A stretch of 64,000 nucleotides of DNA, from contig CM060912.1 of assembly GCA_030737875.1 (NCBI GenBank), positions 881,973,199-882,037,198 on the forward strand, in the 5' to 3' direction. A program made the translations under genes and the position numbers. Origin of the DNA: Allium sativum. Taxonomy: Eukaryota; Streptophyta; Magnoliopsida; Asparagales; Amaryllidaceae. Below the pieces are notes generated by a model. It did no database searches and was not told the origin of the DNA. It was given only the letters and a program-made list of their open reading frames with translations. Below are positions 1-12,834 of the stretch, piece after piece. How positions within the stretch are numbered: the stretch's first letter is position 1; each line of letters starts with the position of its first letter.

Positions 1-2226
1 TCACAGTTTATCTCTGGTTGCAAGTCAGAGATTTTAAGTAATCCTTCCGCTTATGAAGATCAACGGTCTTCAATAGCTCCATCTCGAATTAGCATCTTCA
101 ACGTATTCGTATTTGCTGGACGGAATGGTTTTGGAATATATATTCGATCCCGGTCTTTCCGTACCAACAATCGTATGGGAAAATTTTTGATAGTCGGTTA
201 TTTAACTATCAAATAAAACAACCATTCATATATAAAAGAAAAATGGATTCACTGATTGAATACTCAGTACCATTTAGCCTCTTAACGAACCGTCTGTACA
301 TTATATTCTTCAAATTTCCAATAGTTGAAATACCACTTTTACTTCTTATTATAAATAAGAACATTCTCCAAATTTATTTACTTTAACTTATAAACTTTCA
401 AAACCAGTTTATAATATCAGTTACGGAAATCATAACTTATGTTTCCATCAACTACCCTCGTTTATAAACTAATATCATTCTTGGGTAATCATGAAGTCGT
501 TCAAGTTGGGGTATTTTATTTACCTCTCAGACCTTGACCAACAACATTCATATCTTCAGAATAAATAAAAGTTTATTAACCACAAATTCTTTTGAAAAAC
601 TGATTTAAATCTCAACAAAGCTTCGATTCTATTTAGAAATAGAATCCTTATGAAAATTCCTTAATACTCTTTATTATAATGTTACAAATTATTTCAACAA
701 TTCAAATTCATTTGTTTAAAACCACATAAACAAAACTTTTATAAATCTCTTATACATTTGTTATATTGATATACCTTTCATAGTGTTATATTGATCAAAA
801 CAATTTAACTTATCATCTGTAACAATATTACAGATTTCATTTCAAAGCCATTTTACTTTCCACTTATCACATTCACTTTAAATAATACTCGACTACTAAT
901 TTGTTATTGAAAATCATATGATAATTCTTTAAAAACTTATATCTAAAATAGTTTACCCCATTTGTAACCAATGTTACCAAACACAATTACAACCCACTCA
1001 CTTTATTTACTAACTCGAATTCATTTCCTAAACATTAAATTTCCATTTACAAAATCTTTTGTACATTAATTACGATAACTTACCATTCACTTTCATTTCC
1101 TCATTTTTAACTTGATTGAAAATCCCATTTTCAAATCACCACTCATTTCAAATTTGTCGATTTGCAAATCTTATTCATGAAATGATATTAAATCATAGTT
1201 CGTATCATTTAAACACCATTCGTTAAAACGATCATTTATCACAACAATATCACTCTTTAAACTCTCTTATAAATTCTAGTATATCCATGATTCACTTATT
1301 CCATTTCGATATCATGAAATCGATTTAAACTTCCTTCACGACCATTAAGGCCTTTACAAAACCACTTTAACAATTTAAATAGCCAATATGATAAAATTCA
1401 TAAATAGCCAATATGATAAAATTTATATCGTTTAATAATTTATTTAATATACCTTACATCTCTCTTGGTTGTATTTTATATATTTATAAAAATTGTATAT
1501 TTTACTTTGACTATTATCTTTACATAGTCGTATTTCAAATCTATATAAAAATATATTTATGTCTTTAAAATCGCTTGAAATCCAGTTGATATCGATTTCG
1601 TAAAATCATATCTTTTAATGACGGTACTAAAGAGGCAAATGACTACTATAGTACCAAACCGTGAAATATAAACTAATTTCACATTCAATAGCAAACAATA
1701 TAATCATATTGATAAATGTTATTCGGTTCAAAATGGCCAATCAATATTCGGTTTTCATCTAAATAGATGACATGAACAGTTTAATGATAACGGTCAATAA
1801 TAACTGTAATAGTCAATACTAGGATAATAACAGTAGTTCAAGCATTCAACTACTTGATCATAACGTTTATAGTGTTACAAACGTAACCACTGAGGTAAGT
1901 TACCTCAATTGGATTTAATCTTTATGAATAACGATTAGTTTCAAATAAATTAAACGAACGTTTAATTTAATTGTGTCAGTCCATATATGAATATCAAATC
2001 AACAACAAACAAACAAACAAACACTCATTAACAACCATAGCACATAATTATAAAACCCGACTTATATAAAATATAAGAGGGGAGAACTGAGTGAGTTTAC
2101 CTCACCTTGATTTCGTCCGTTCATTAACATAGTTCCGTTTGATAAAAATTAAATAGTTGTTTAATTTTATCAAAAATCCCAGTAGCTTCCAATGCTGCCC
2201 AAACCCGCTTCATCATGTCGGCTCGT

Positions 2227-2247
2227 CGATACGGTTCCGGCGTATCG
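2227..2247. repeat. Perfect 7-bp hairpin in D LTR (copy at 8031-8051)
   Basis: CGATACG and CGTATCG flank a 7-base loop. The hairpin is identical in both D LTRs although bases around it differ. Its role is unknown. Confidence 0.6.
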
Positions 2248-2589
2248 TGCTTAGTTCGCTTCTGATAATACAATATACAATTATCAAAATCCGACTATAC
2301 AATTTAATTTATACCAATTTTTTTTTATATTATTATTTAATTAACTAAACATAATTATTTAATTTAAGTTTACCAAACCAACTATCCTTTCCGGTTATGG
2401 ACTACTGTACTACACTAAGTAAATTGAATTGGTCTCAGCTAACACAAGTTATAACCAATATTGGATACATCAAAATTTATTTTTCAACATACCTGTTGCT
2501 TTTCAAAACCACTCCCATGCTCCCAGAGACCCACCATCATATGTTGCTTACCAATCTTACCACTGATCTTGTTTGGTTCCCAATGCTCG

Positions 2590-3080
2590 GATTTTTATTC
2601 TTTTTTTTTAATTTATTTGAAAGCCCAGCCCAACTTACTTTCGCATGGCCCATCCGTTTCCCCACTGCTCTTTCTTCTTCCCTTAGTCCCATCTCTCGCT
2701 TGCAGTCTTTCTTTGTTGCTCACGTTCCCTTCAATTCGCAGTCTACTCCGCTCTTGTTCTCCTTGTTTCCGCCCAGTTTTGTTTTTTTTGTTTTTTGTTT
2801 TTTTTTTTTAAAGAAAAGGGACCGAAGTCCATAACTTGATTTGAGAACCTATACGTTGGTTCCACCAATTCCATGCGTTGGTTCCTCAATTGCTACTCAC
2901 GCATGTCTCTCTCTTTTCTTTTTCTTTTTTCCGCTTTTCTCACCGAAGAACAGTGCGCTAACACTTTCATCCCCACTCACTAAAGTTTCTTCCCCACTTC
3001 ATGCGACTACAGTTTCTCCCCCGTGTACTGCATCCTTCCCAGCGCAAGTTTTCTCCTTTTTATTTTTATTTTTATTTTGG
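2590..3080. other. C/T-rich block inside D LTR (copy about 8400-8880)
   Basis: Within an AT-rich LTR this stretch is rich in C and T on the plus strand, with GCCCA/GGCCCA motifs (like plant site II promoter motifs) at its left end. Open frames of about 120 codons overlap it on the plus strand. They are low-complexity S/F/P/L-rich translations, shift frame between the two LTR copies, and I do not regard them as genes. In element sense (minus) it lies downstream of the TATA box and is therefore candidate leader sequence. Capture of a host promoter or 5' UTR is an alternative. Confidence 0.4.
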
Positions 3081-3141
3081 GTTGAGAAAATATGGTTTTC
3101 TTCATTGCTGAACGGGATACAAATGAGTGGAGGAGCAGCGT

Positions 3142-3151
3142 CCTTTTATAG
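3142..3151 (-). promoter_or_regulatory. Candidate TATA box of D (3' LTR)
   Basis: On the minus strand it reads CTATAAAAGG, a near-ideal plant TATA box, about 1.4 kb into the LTR. It is followed by a C/T-containing start-like region. The identical box in the 5' LTR is at 8934-8943. Confidence 0.6.
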
Positions 3152-4564
3152 GAGAGGCTTTCGTGGAGAACACAGTTACGTGGGTGCAACGTTTTCTTGG
3201 GGCTGAAGGTGTTGATAGTTTGGATCGCAAGGCATCGTATATATTTGTTTTTTTTTTTTCAATTCGTAGGTCTGTGTTTTAGAAGATGATAGGTAGCTGT
3301 GCTGTACGGGCATGTGATTTGAAGACAGTACGAAAAGAACATACATAGAGGAGGCGAGTTTATTTCAGATGGTAAGACATGCAGCTGGATGTACAAATAG
3401 CAAGTATATGTTTATATTTTTTAACTCTAAGGTGATAGGTTTAGACTTTAGAGTACAAGGGTCGGTTATATTATTGAAGAAAAAGAAAGGAAGGAAGGAG
3501 CCAGTATATATATACATTAACTTATTACGTGGGACACGCAAGGTTAAAAATAATGAAAAGTAACTTTTGGGCACAAAATATATTATTATATTATGCATGA
3601 AACTCCTATGAGAAATTTGCCTCAAAACACCTACATATGACCTCTGTTTTTGACAAACTAAGGTAATCTTAGGATAAAAAAATATTCTGGATCCAATGAG
3701 ACAGGTTTCGTCGAATTCCGAGGTCGTTTGCAAAAATCCTTTAGAAAATATCGATGAAAAACACCGAGCTTTAATTCCTAAAAATTACAGAAAAAATCCT
3801 AAAAATATGAGGCCTTGACATTTCACTAGACCTCTCCCTAAGGTTTCGTATGAAACTTGTTTCGTTGAATTTGGAGTTCGTTTGACCAGTTAATCATTCA
3901 ATAAAAGTTACCCCAGTTCCAAAAGAAAACCCCACTCGTTTTTCGGACCTCAATTGACGAAAATAAAAATACCGTTGTAATCAGCGATGTGCCAGGATTC
4001 CAAAAATATAATAATACCGGTAGTTTGACTCATATTGTGAAACCCCAAAATGTTGATTACAGGGTGCAAAATACTTCACATAAAAAGTTGCTTATTTAAT
4101 GAATTAAAAATTACCATAAAATTCTAAAAATTGAATTATCACTACGCCTCAAAAGAACCTTGTCTAAATTTGAAACCGATATGCAGTTATATCCATTAAA
4201 CCGTTACAGTCGATAAACGATTACGCCGCTGTTTTTCTGTCAAATTGATTTGGGCATAACTTCCAATCTACACGACGATATCCCGATTTTTCTCTTCCAC
4301 TAAAAAAATATACTTCACCAGCTCCGTACGTTTCTTGTTTCACAGAAATCCGATTTAAAACGGATTCTGTATATCCAGTTGAAGTCCAACACTCTATTTT
4401 ACGAACTGCAACGCTGTTCTGAACTCGTTTTATTTTATATATGAATATATATCGTTCAGCTTCGTTTAAATAGCGATTTAAATATTAAAACCCTTTAATA
4501 TCCCAAATAAAATATTTAAAATAATAATTTAAATATTAAACTACCAAAAATTCCGGACATTACA

Positions 4565-4578
4565 TTCTTCCTCCCTTA
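4565..4578 (-). promoter_or_regulatory. Polypurine tract of D
   Basis: The minus strand reads TAAGGGAGGAAGAA immediately before the LTR start TGTAATGTCC. It is the primer site for plus-strand DNA synthesis. A GGACGAAAT-type motif precedes it, as in elements A, B and F. Confidence 0.8.
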
Positions 4579-4826
4579 GAATAATTTCGTCCTCGAAATT
4601 GCTAAGGTAAGAAAAGAACGTTACAAATCCAATTTATTTCCAAATCCAAATTATTTTAAATTAGAAACCAATTTCAATACCATATATGGATATTTCCAAA
4701 AATATTGAAAATTTCCTAACATCTTAAATTTCCGAAAAATTTCGCCAGCACCTCCTCTATACGGCTCAATCGGTACAACTACAACTTGCCTTCTTAGGCC
4801 TTCCCCAATCTAAAACAAAATAAAAC

Positions 4827-4838
4827 AGCCAAGCGGCT
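4827..4838 (-). promoter_or_regulatory. Conserved AGCCGCTTGGCT motif in D
   Basis: On the minus strand this 12-mer can form a 4-bp hairpin (AGCC/GGCT). The same 12-mer occurs at the equivalent place in A (34631-34642), B (48467-48478) and C (58753-58764) although the surrounding sequence has diverged. Its function is unknown. Confidence 0.6.
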
Positions 4839-4888
4839 TGCCAAATAAGCTCATAAATCACCAAACCCATATAGAAATAAACGTGTAC

Positions 4889-4930
4889 CTTTTTGTCGGG
4901 CATATCATTATATCCTTTGCATCTGCTGCC
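4889..4930 (-). other. Mini-exon-like segment of D internal region
   Basis: On the minus strand a CTGACAG acceptor-like end precedes 42 nt that finish in GCCCGACAAAAAG, followed by a GTACACG donor-like start. It corresponds to segments in A, B and C with the same flanks and the same 3' end. Splicing is inferred only. Confidence 0.45.
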
Positions 4931-5707
4931 CTGTCAGCATATACAAATGCATCCCCAAACAAAATACCAATTTTATCCTCAGAACCAAATCCTTCACGCA
5001 TTCAAGCCAAACCCCATTCTTAACTCAATTTCCATCCATTGTCAATTCCAACTCTTAACTTACCAGTCCAACACCATTTCAGATTCCTGTCTCGTAATTC
5101 AAAATCTGATTCTGCTTAATATATTATATCTTGATTCAATTTCCCGCTAGTTGGTTTCAATTCAATTCATATTCAGTTTCATTCCAATTTTTGACACTAG
5201 AATTTATTTTCCATACCTTCGTTAAACCATTTAATGAATTCTATTCAACCACTTGTCATCCAATAACAACCAATTCACAACCATCAAACAATACACAACC
5301 AAATAAACAAAATTTATTGAATTCACATTCAATATTAATATTTATTTTGGCTTCACACATTTGATTACCATTCATTCATTTAATACCCAATTTATTTAAT
5401 TTAATTACAATATCATTCTGAATTTAATTACACTTAACCAAGTTAAGTATCAATTCAACTTTTTAATTTGATTTGAATCCCATTCAAATCGATCAAACAC
5501 ACTAATATCTCAATAATTTAATAAAAATTTTCTTTTCTATACAAAAATATAATTTGGGTAAAATTATTCCATTTACCCTCTTTTCAAAACAGTAATGTTT
5601 CCATTGCCAGTTCTATACTTTTCAACACTTGAACCGATCAACAAACACAATACAAAACAATTGTATATAAAATTTACAAATACGCTCTCATACATATATA
5701 CTCAATA

Positions 5708-5742
5708 TCGATCTAGGGTATTACTAACCCAATCTCTATCGA
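5708..5742 (-). promoter_or_regulatory. Post-PBS hairpin of D, loop TAGTAAT
   Basis: On the minus strand GGGT-TAGTAAT-ACCC forms the core, extended by TCGA/TCGA outside. A, B and C have GGAT-TAGTAAT-ATCC, so one base pair has changed on both sides while the loop stayed fixed. It lies about 40 nt from the PBS, where retroelement packaging signals usually sit. Confidence 0.6.
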
Positions 5743-5779
5743 GTTATACCACAGAGCCAAGGTTATCACTAAACTAATA

Positions 5780-5791
5780 GCTCTGATACCA
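5780..5791 (-). promoter_or_regulatory. Primer-binding site of D (initiator tRNA-Met)
   Basis: Minus-strand TGGTATCAGAGC is complementary to the 3' end of plant initiator tRNA-Met. It sits 2 nt from the 5' LTR end and fixes that LTR boundary at 5794. Confidence 0.9.
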
Positions 5792-7069
5792 ACTGTGACG
5801 ACCCGGGATTTTCAACGCCTGAATTACCGACAATAATACACAACTCATGTATCACTTGTCAGAATTCAAGTGTCGAAAAACACCAGATACTTTATGAGAA
5901 AGAAATTAGAGGGTGAGAATAGAAAGAAAGAAATATTAGAATAGAAGAAGAAGAAGAAGAACACAACACAGAATCTCACATCACAGCGGAACAAAATATA
6001 ATACATAAATAAATCTTTATTGAGAGCTTTTAAAAATACTTACAATATCAGAGTACATCAACATCTAGACAGTTGTAAAAATCTGTCCCATATACAACAC
6101 ACAGCGGAATAGTAATGGTCTAACATCATATGTCTGAACTCCTTTAGCTCGTCTCTTTACAGCAGTCGATAACCAGGACCTGTACAACCCGGTCTAACCC
6201 GAGCATTTACAAAACACCGGGTCAGTCTGGTGAACCAGAGTGAGAAAAAACTCGCACAGTATTTAGGGGGATCATCTAACTTGATTTTAGAGTTCTAAAT
6301 CCTTTCGAAAGAAAAGGATAATCGTAAGACCAAATCCACACATAAATACGGACGGTTTTTACCTTACGATAACCCAAAACAGTTTTGAAATCAATATCTT
6401 GACTGATATTATAATAGTGTCTAAATACAAATAAATATCAATCTATTGGAACGCTTGCATCTCACGCTCCACATATATAGTATACAATCAAAACCGCGGG
6501 CGCTTATTGGAGATTGGATTCCGACCTTGACAAGGTATGGGACCACCTGCCGATAGTGTATCTCTAGAGGCGAATACACTGGATTCAACAAGAACATCTT
6601 GCAACCCGGCCCACACATGACTGACCACTCATTTCGCTTGAGTGTATCGAATGTATATCACCAACGGTTGGGCTCAAACCACCGTTTTCCCGAAAAGGGA
6701 CAGCATCGATAGATTAAAGAAGCAAAAGGAATTTCTCTAGATAGGTGATTATACACCCTAATGGGAGCGACCCACATAGCCATGCTGCCTGCCCGATTTT
6801 TGTCATTTTTCCGGTTGATGAGGCTTGAGGCTGCGCTTTATCAGCCCATCACATTAACTTCGAATGTCACATCGTCAGATCCATCAACAGTCACTAATTG
6901 ACGTCCACAACAATACATTATGTGTTAGCTGAAAGAAGTTTCCTTCTCCGCTTCCACTCTTGGTACGGTTGGAGAAATGAATGTACGTGACTTTTCTGAA
7001 AATACTCTGTCAGACACTCATCCATACAAGTCACCCAGGAACAGGATGAACCGAAGGCACTCTCCTACT

Positions 7070-7090
7070 GCATTCTAGGAATTCTAGTAT
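7070..7090. other. Deletion junction in D 5' LTR
   Basis: ATTCTAG occurs twice in quick succession (CATTCTAGGAATTCTAG). The second copy is the first base shared with the other LTR. A short direct repeat at the break point fits illegitimate recombination removing about 1.3-1.5 kb. Confidence 0.5.
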
Positions 7091-8933
7091 ATCCATGATT
7101 CACTTATTCCATTTCGATATCATGAAATCGATTTAAACTTCCTTCACGACCATTAAGGCCTTTACAAAACCACTTTAACAATTTAAATAGCCAATATGAT
7201 AAAATTCATAAATAGCCAATATGATAAAATTTATATCGTTTAATCATTTATTTAATATACCTTACATCTCTCTTGGTTGTATTTTATATATTTATAAAAA
7301 TTGTATATTTTACTTTGACTATTATCTTTACAAAGTCGTATTTCAAATCTATATAAAAATATATTTATGTCTTTAAAATCGCTTGAAATCCAGTTGATAT
7401 CGATTTCGTAAAATCATATCTTTTAATGACGGTACTAAAGAGGCAAATGACTACTATAGTACCAAACCGTGAAATATAAACTAATTTCACATTCAATAGC
7501 AAACAATATAATCATATTGATAAATGTTATTCGGTTCAAAATGGCCAATCAATATTCGGTTTTCATCTAAATAGAAGACATGAACAGTTTAATGATAACG
7601 GTCAATAATAACTGTAATAGTCAATACTAGGATAATAACAGTAGTTCAAGCATTCAACTACTTGATCATAACATTTATAGTGTTACAAACGTAACCACTG
7701 AGGTAAGTTACCTCGATTGGATTTAATCTTTATGAATAACGATTAGTTTCAAATAAATTAAACGAACGTTTAATTTAATTGTGTCAGTCCATATATGAAT
7801 ATCAAATCAACAACAAACAAACAAACACTCATTAACAACCATAGCACATAATTATAAAACCCGACTTACATAAAATATAAGAGGGGAGAACTGAGTGAGT
7901 TTAACTCACCTTGATTTCGTCCGTTCATTAACATAGTTCCGTTTGATAAAAATTAAATAGTTGTTTAATTTTATCAAAAATCCCAGTAGCTTCCAGTGCT
8001 GCCCAAACCCGATTCATCATGTCGGCTCGCCGATACGGTTCCGGCGTATCGTGCTTAGTTCGCTTCTGATAATACAATATACAATTATCAACATCTGACT
8101 ATACAATTTAATTTATACCAATTTTTTTTATATTATTATTTAATTAACTAAACGTAATTATTTAATTTAAGTTTACCAAACCAACTATCCTTTCCGGTTA
8201 TAGACTACTAAACTACACTAAGTAAATTGAATTGGTCTCAGCTAACACAAGTTATAACCAATATTGGATACATCAAAATTTATTTTTCAACATACCTGTT
8301 GCTTTTCAAAACCACTCCCATGCTCCCAGAGACCCACCATCATATGTTGCATACCAATCTTACCACTGATCTTGTTTGGTTCCCAACGCTCGAATTTTTA
8401 TTCTTTTTTTTTATTATTTGAAAGCCCAGCCCAACTTACTTTCGCATGGCCCATCCGTTTCCCCACTGCTCTTTCTTCTTCCCTTAGTCCCATCTCTCGC
8501 TTGCAGTCTTTCTTTGTTGCTCACGTTCCCTTCAATTCGCAGTCTGCTCCGCTCTTGTCCTCCTTGTTTCCGCCCAGTTTTGTTTTTTTTTTAAAGAAAA
8601 GGGACCGAAGTCCATAACTTGATTTGAGAACCTATACGTTGGTTCCACCAATTTCATGCGTTGGTTCCTCAATTGCTACTCACGCATGTCTCTCTCTCTC
8701 TTCTTTTTTTTCTTCTTTTTTTCCGCTTTTCTCACCGAAGAACAGTGCGCTAACACTTTCATCCCCACGCACTAAAGTTTCTTCCCCACTTCATGCGACT
8801 ACAGTTTCTCCCCCGTGTACTGCATCCTTCCCAGCGCAAGTTTTCTCCTTTTTATTTTTATTTTTATTTTGGGTTGAGAAAATATGGTTTTCTTCATTGC
8901 TGAACGGGATACAAATGAGTGGAGGAGCAGCGT

Positions 8934-8943
8934 CCTTTTATAG
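8934..8943 (-). promoter_or_regulatory. Candidate TATA box of D (5' LTR)
   Basis: Minus-strand CTATAAAAGG, identical to the box in the 3' LTR at 3142-3151. This copy would drive the element transcript. Confidence 0.6.
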
Positions 8944-10423
8944 GAGAGGCTTTCGTGGAGAACACGGTTACGTGGGTGCAAAGTTTTCTTGGGGCTGAAG
9001 GTGTTGATAGTTTAGATCGCAAGGCATCGTATATGTTTGTTTTTTTTTTCAATTCGTAGGTCTGTGTTTTAGAAGATGATAGGTAGCTGTGCTGTACGGG
9101 CATGTGATTTGAAGACAGTACGAAAAGAACATACATAGAGGAGGCGAGTTTATTTCAGATGGTAAGACATGCAGCTGGATGTACAAATAACAAGTATATG
9201 TTTATATTTTTTAACTCTAAGGTGATAGGTTTAGACTTTAGAGTACAAGGGTCGGTTATATTATTGAAGAAAAAGAAAGGAAGGAAGGAGCCAGTATATA
9301 TATACATTAACTTATTACGTGGGACACGCAAGGTTAAAAATAATGAAAAGTAACTTTTGGGCACAAAATATATTATTATATTATGCATGAAACTCCTATG
9401 AGAAATTTGCCTCAAAACACCTACATATGACCTCTGTTTTTGACAAACTAAGGTAATCTTAGCATAAAAATATATTCTGGATCCAATGAGACAGGTTTCG
9501 TCGAATTCCGAGGTTGTTTGCGAAAATCCTTTAGAAAATATCGATAAAAACACTGAGCTTTAATTCCTAAAAATTACAGAAAAAATCCTAAAAATATGAG
9601 GCCTTGACATTTCACTAGACCTCTCCCTAAGGTTTCGTATGAAACTTGTTTCGTTGAATTTGGAGTTCGTTTGACCAGTTAATCATTCAATAAAAGTTAC
9701 CCAAGTTCCAAAAGAAAACCCCACTCGTTTTTCGGACCTCAATTGACGAAAATAAAAATACCGTTGTAATCAGCGATGTGCCAGGATTCCAAAAATATAA
9801 TAATACCGGTAGTTTGACTCATATTGTGAAACCCCAGAATGTTGATTACAGGGTGCAAAATACTCCACATAAAAAGTTGCTTATTTAATTAATTAAAAAT
9901 TACCATAAAATTCTAAAAATTAAATTATCACTACGCCTCTAAAGAACCTTGTCTAAATTCGAAACCGATACGCAGTTATATCCATTAAACCGTTACGGTC
10001 AACAAACGATTACGCCGCTGTTTTTCTGTCAAATTGATTTGGGCATAACTTCCAATCTACACGACGAAATCCCGATTTTTCTCTTCGACTAGAAAAATAT
10101 ACTTTACCAGCTCCGTACATTTCTTGTTTCACAGAAATCCGATTTAAAACGGATTCTGTATATCCAGTTGAAGTCCAACACTCTATTTTACGAACTGCAA
10201 CGCTGTTCTGAGCTCGTTTTATTTTATATATGGATATATATCGTTCAGCTTCGTTTAAATAGCGATTTAAATATTAAAACCCTTTAATATCCCAGATAAA
10301 ATATTTAAAATAATAAATTAAATATTAAACTACCAAAAATTCGGGACATTACACCCAGTTTTTGAACCTGGTTCATTCTGATGTATCCGGACTCGTTTTC
10401 TGTCTAGATTCGTCTGCCTAATC

Positions 10424-10433
10424 CTATATAAAC
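10424..10433 (+). promoter_or_regulatory. TATA box of G LTR
   Basis: CTATATAAAC followed by AACCCCC, matching the TATA context in F (26701 onward). A transcription start is expected about 30 bp downstream. Confidence 0.7.
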
Positions 10434-10929
10434 AACCCCCTAGCCTCATTTTCTCTACACAATTTCATTTTGTTTATACTCTGTCTCTATTCTAATTAAA
10501 AATAAAAATGGCGTCGCTACTCTGCTGGAATCAAAACTTGGACTGATGCATCTTCTTCCAACCTGAATAGAATTAAAAGCTAAATCAAATCTCAAATCAA
10601 AGTTTAGAGCTACAACAACAATTAAGGAAGAGTAATTCAGCCTTTCTGCATCAACACCAGTTTATTTCCTTTCTAAAACCACGAAAGGCAAGTACAGTTA
10701 TTTTCCGATATAAATGTTAATTATGATTGTGACATGAATTGTAAATCTGAATCTGAAGTTATGTCTATTCTGTTCTGTTTAGATCTATCTTATTCTGTAT
10801 CTCTTTCTTCTTTCTGTTCTATAGCCATGCTACTACAAGCCTGCGCCGAATCTCATAAGAGATTAACGCACGAACGCTAAATTTTGGGACAAATAATGAA
10901 TAATGCATAATTGGACATGAAACTGTTGC

Positions 10930-11085
10930 ATATGAGAACTATTGCCTATGAATATGATTCATGCCTATGAGAATATTTCCTATGACTATGATTCATGCCT
11001 ATGAGACTATTGCCTATGACTATGATTCATGCCTATGAGACTGTTGCCTATGACTATGATTCACGCCTATGAGACTATTGCCTTT
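10930..11085 (+). repeat. Minisatellite in G LTR, about 33-bp unit
   Basis: Four to five diverged copies of TGCCTATGACTATGATTCA followed by TGCCTATGAGACTAT. It probably lies in the leader downstream of the TATA box. Confidence 0.8.
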
Positions 11086-11654
11086 GACATTGAATAAGAA
11101 ACTATTGTGATTAATCGGCCAAGACTATTATGGTTAGTTGCCTATAACTATAGTAGTAAGTTTCTTATGCCTATTCCCTTAATGATGTTGGATCTCATAT
11201 TTAGTATGTAACCTTGCTAGTTTATTCCCATTAACTGTTATTTACATCGAGCCTAGTAGGGCCATTATCATTGTATTTGGCTCATCATTGCATGCCTATT
11301 CTTTCTTGTGCTTATCCCCTATTCCGTTTGCTAGGGTCATTTCATGAGTACTTAGAGAACTTGTGGAAACATGTTATATGGGGATTGGGCGTAGCTTAAT
11401 TAAGTTAATTTGGCATAATAAATATATTGGCATAATCTGAATTGGCTGTAATAGTGAATGATTAACACGTACATTACTTTTGGACATAAATGGTGAACTA
11501 GAATATTATATCTAGTTTTGATGTGAACTGTAAATGGGAATATTAAGGCTAAGATTTAGGGCATATATGTATTATGAATTATGACCTTGATTTGGGCATG
11601 TAAGTTTAGGCTAAATTTATGATTAGGCATGATATGTAAATAGAGTTTTAGATA

Positions 11655-11830
11655 TATATAATCTGCTAAACCAGTTATCTGCTAAATCAATTAAATTGCC
11701 TAATCCGTTATCTGCTAAATCTGTTGAATTGCCTAAACTACTGAATCTGTTATCTGCTGAATCCGTTGAATCGCTTAAACTGCTAGATCTGCTACCTGTT
11801 GAATTGTCTGATCTGTTGAAAACTAGATAA
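11655..11830 (+). repeat. Degenerate tandem repeat in G LTR (TCTGCTAAAT type)
   Basis: Repeated units built on ATCTGCTAAATC/TGTTGAATTGCC, about 20-45 bp, strongly diverged. Confidence 0.7.
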
Positions 11831-11984
11831 TGGTAATCTGGGTATGGAAATCCGTAGGCTCGACCTGAGATTTAGTAAAACATGGAAATTTGATTAATCT
11901 ATTGTATCCTATGAAGAAGTTTAATCTGTTAAATAAACAAAATTAGTCTGATATCTGAAAAATTTGTATTGGAATGAATTGGCT

Positions 11985-12195
11985 ATGACACGAGGTTAGG
12001 CTTTGTTTGCGGTAGAAGCCTGCCCGGAACCAACCGGCTTAACCAGTGACCGCAAACTGTCAGTCTAATGTGAGAGGTCGTAGGCATAAATAAAATATGC
12101 TTAGACACGAGGTTAGGTCTGGCTTGTGGCAGAAGTCTGCCCGACATATCCAGCGGCCACAAGCTACCGACCTAATGTGAGAGGTCTGTGCATTA
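11985..12195 (+). repeat. Tandem duplication, about 110-bp unit, in G LTR
   Basis: Two copies start at GACACGAGGTTAGG and end in CTAATGTGAGAGGTC. Each contains a potential hairpin (TTTGCGGT ... ACCGCAAA in copy one, CTTGTGGC ... GGCCACAAG in copy two). The paired arms differ in parallel between copies. Confidence 0.75.
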
Positions 12196-12834
12196 ATATT
12201 TAATTAATGCAAATCTAGGATAAGTATGATGTCCAAAACGTTTTGGGTAAATTGGGTTAAACCAACCGGACTGATGAATTTAATAAAACCTGTTTCATGA
12301 ATCTGTAGGCCTAATACAAAGTTAGACAATCTGTAAGTCTGTTAAGAACTGTACATCTGATCCATTAGTCTGAAAATCCGTTAACTTGATTTTCTGATAT
12401 GTGAACTAGTTGACTTGAACTCTGTATGCCTGAACTTGTAAACAAGTTAATCTGAAATTTGTTAGTCTTGGACACAAGGTTAGGAGGGAAATTACTTGTG
12501 TCTTCTGTTGTTTGGGACCCATATTAGTCAGTAACCCTTTCTGGTATCAAAAATTTGACCCAACAGTAGGTAGGGTTCGGACATGCTTACTTAACTAATT
12601 ATAAGCGGTTCATTCTGATAATGACGAGGGGTGTTAATGGTGCGTTCCAACCAGGTCATGTGTGTGCATGGATCCCGGTCTCCCTCTGAGGATGTAAGAC
12701 GCCGTGACATATATAAATAGGTCTGTGTCATTTATACGTTGCCACTTTGGGGAGTGATACACCCTTTTGTGGGGCTGGCACAGGGTATTTATGTATTAGG
12801 GAGCCGATCGCTTGTGGTAGGGTTTTAGGGTACA

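Larger units (their letters stand above)
1..4564 (-). mobile_element. Element D, 3' LTR (left end outside the window)
   Basis: Minus-strand LTR of a non-autonomous element. It starts (reading minus) with TGTAATGTCC at 4564, directly after a purine tract. Positions 1272-4564 match 7081-10353 of the sister LTR almost base for base. Positions 1-1271 have no partner in that sister LTR, but resemble the matching part of element C (for example the AGAC-rich palindromic block near 61070), so they look like normal LTR sequence that the sister copy has lost. No protein-coding gene is supported. Frames of up to about 145 codons here are C/T-rich or AT-rich and lack recognisable domains. A 24-bp tandem duplication lies near 1375-1430 and an ACAA microsatellite near 2005-2025. 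Confidence 0.85.
4565..5793 (-). mobile_element. Element D internal region, 1.23 kb, non-coding
   Basis: Lies between the PPT (4565-4578) and the PBS (5780-5791). No gag, protease, reverse transcriptase, RNase H or integrase motif is visible in any frame. The short open frames are AT-rich and show no relation to the internal regions of A, B or C. What is shared with A, B and C is a set of short cis motifs in the same order: a hairpin after the PBS, an AG/GT-flanked mini-exon-like segment, AGCCGCTTGGCT, an AAATTTTTC/GAAATTTA block, and the PPT. Confidence 0.85.
5794..10353 (-). mobile_element. Element D, 5' LTR (4560 bp, internally deleted)
   Basis: In plus coordinates it runs from TGTGACGACCC to GGGACATTACA, so on the minus strand it is TG...CA. 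Positions 5794-7080 (the LTR 3' part) resemble the equivalent part of C, including an AATTGGATTTCCG-like block. At about 7081 the sequence jumps into material matching 1272 onward of the 3' LTR, so roughly 1.3-1.5 kb present in the 3' LTR is missing here. No gene is supported. The right flank (CCCAG, 10354-10358) is candidate target-site duplication; its partner is outside the window. Confidence 0.85.

Noticed and set aside
2397..2834. 145-codon plus-strand frame in D (related frames at 8227-8617)
   Set aside because: S/F/P/L-rich low-complexity translation. The frame and length change between the two D LTRs through indels in T-runs.
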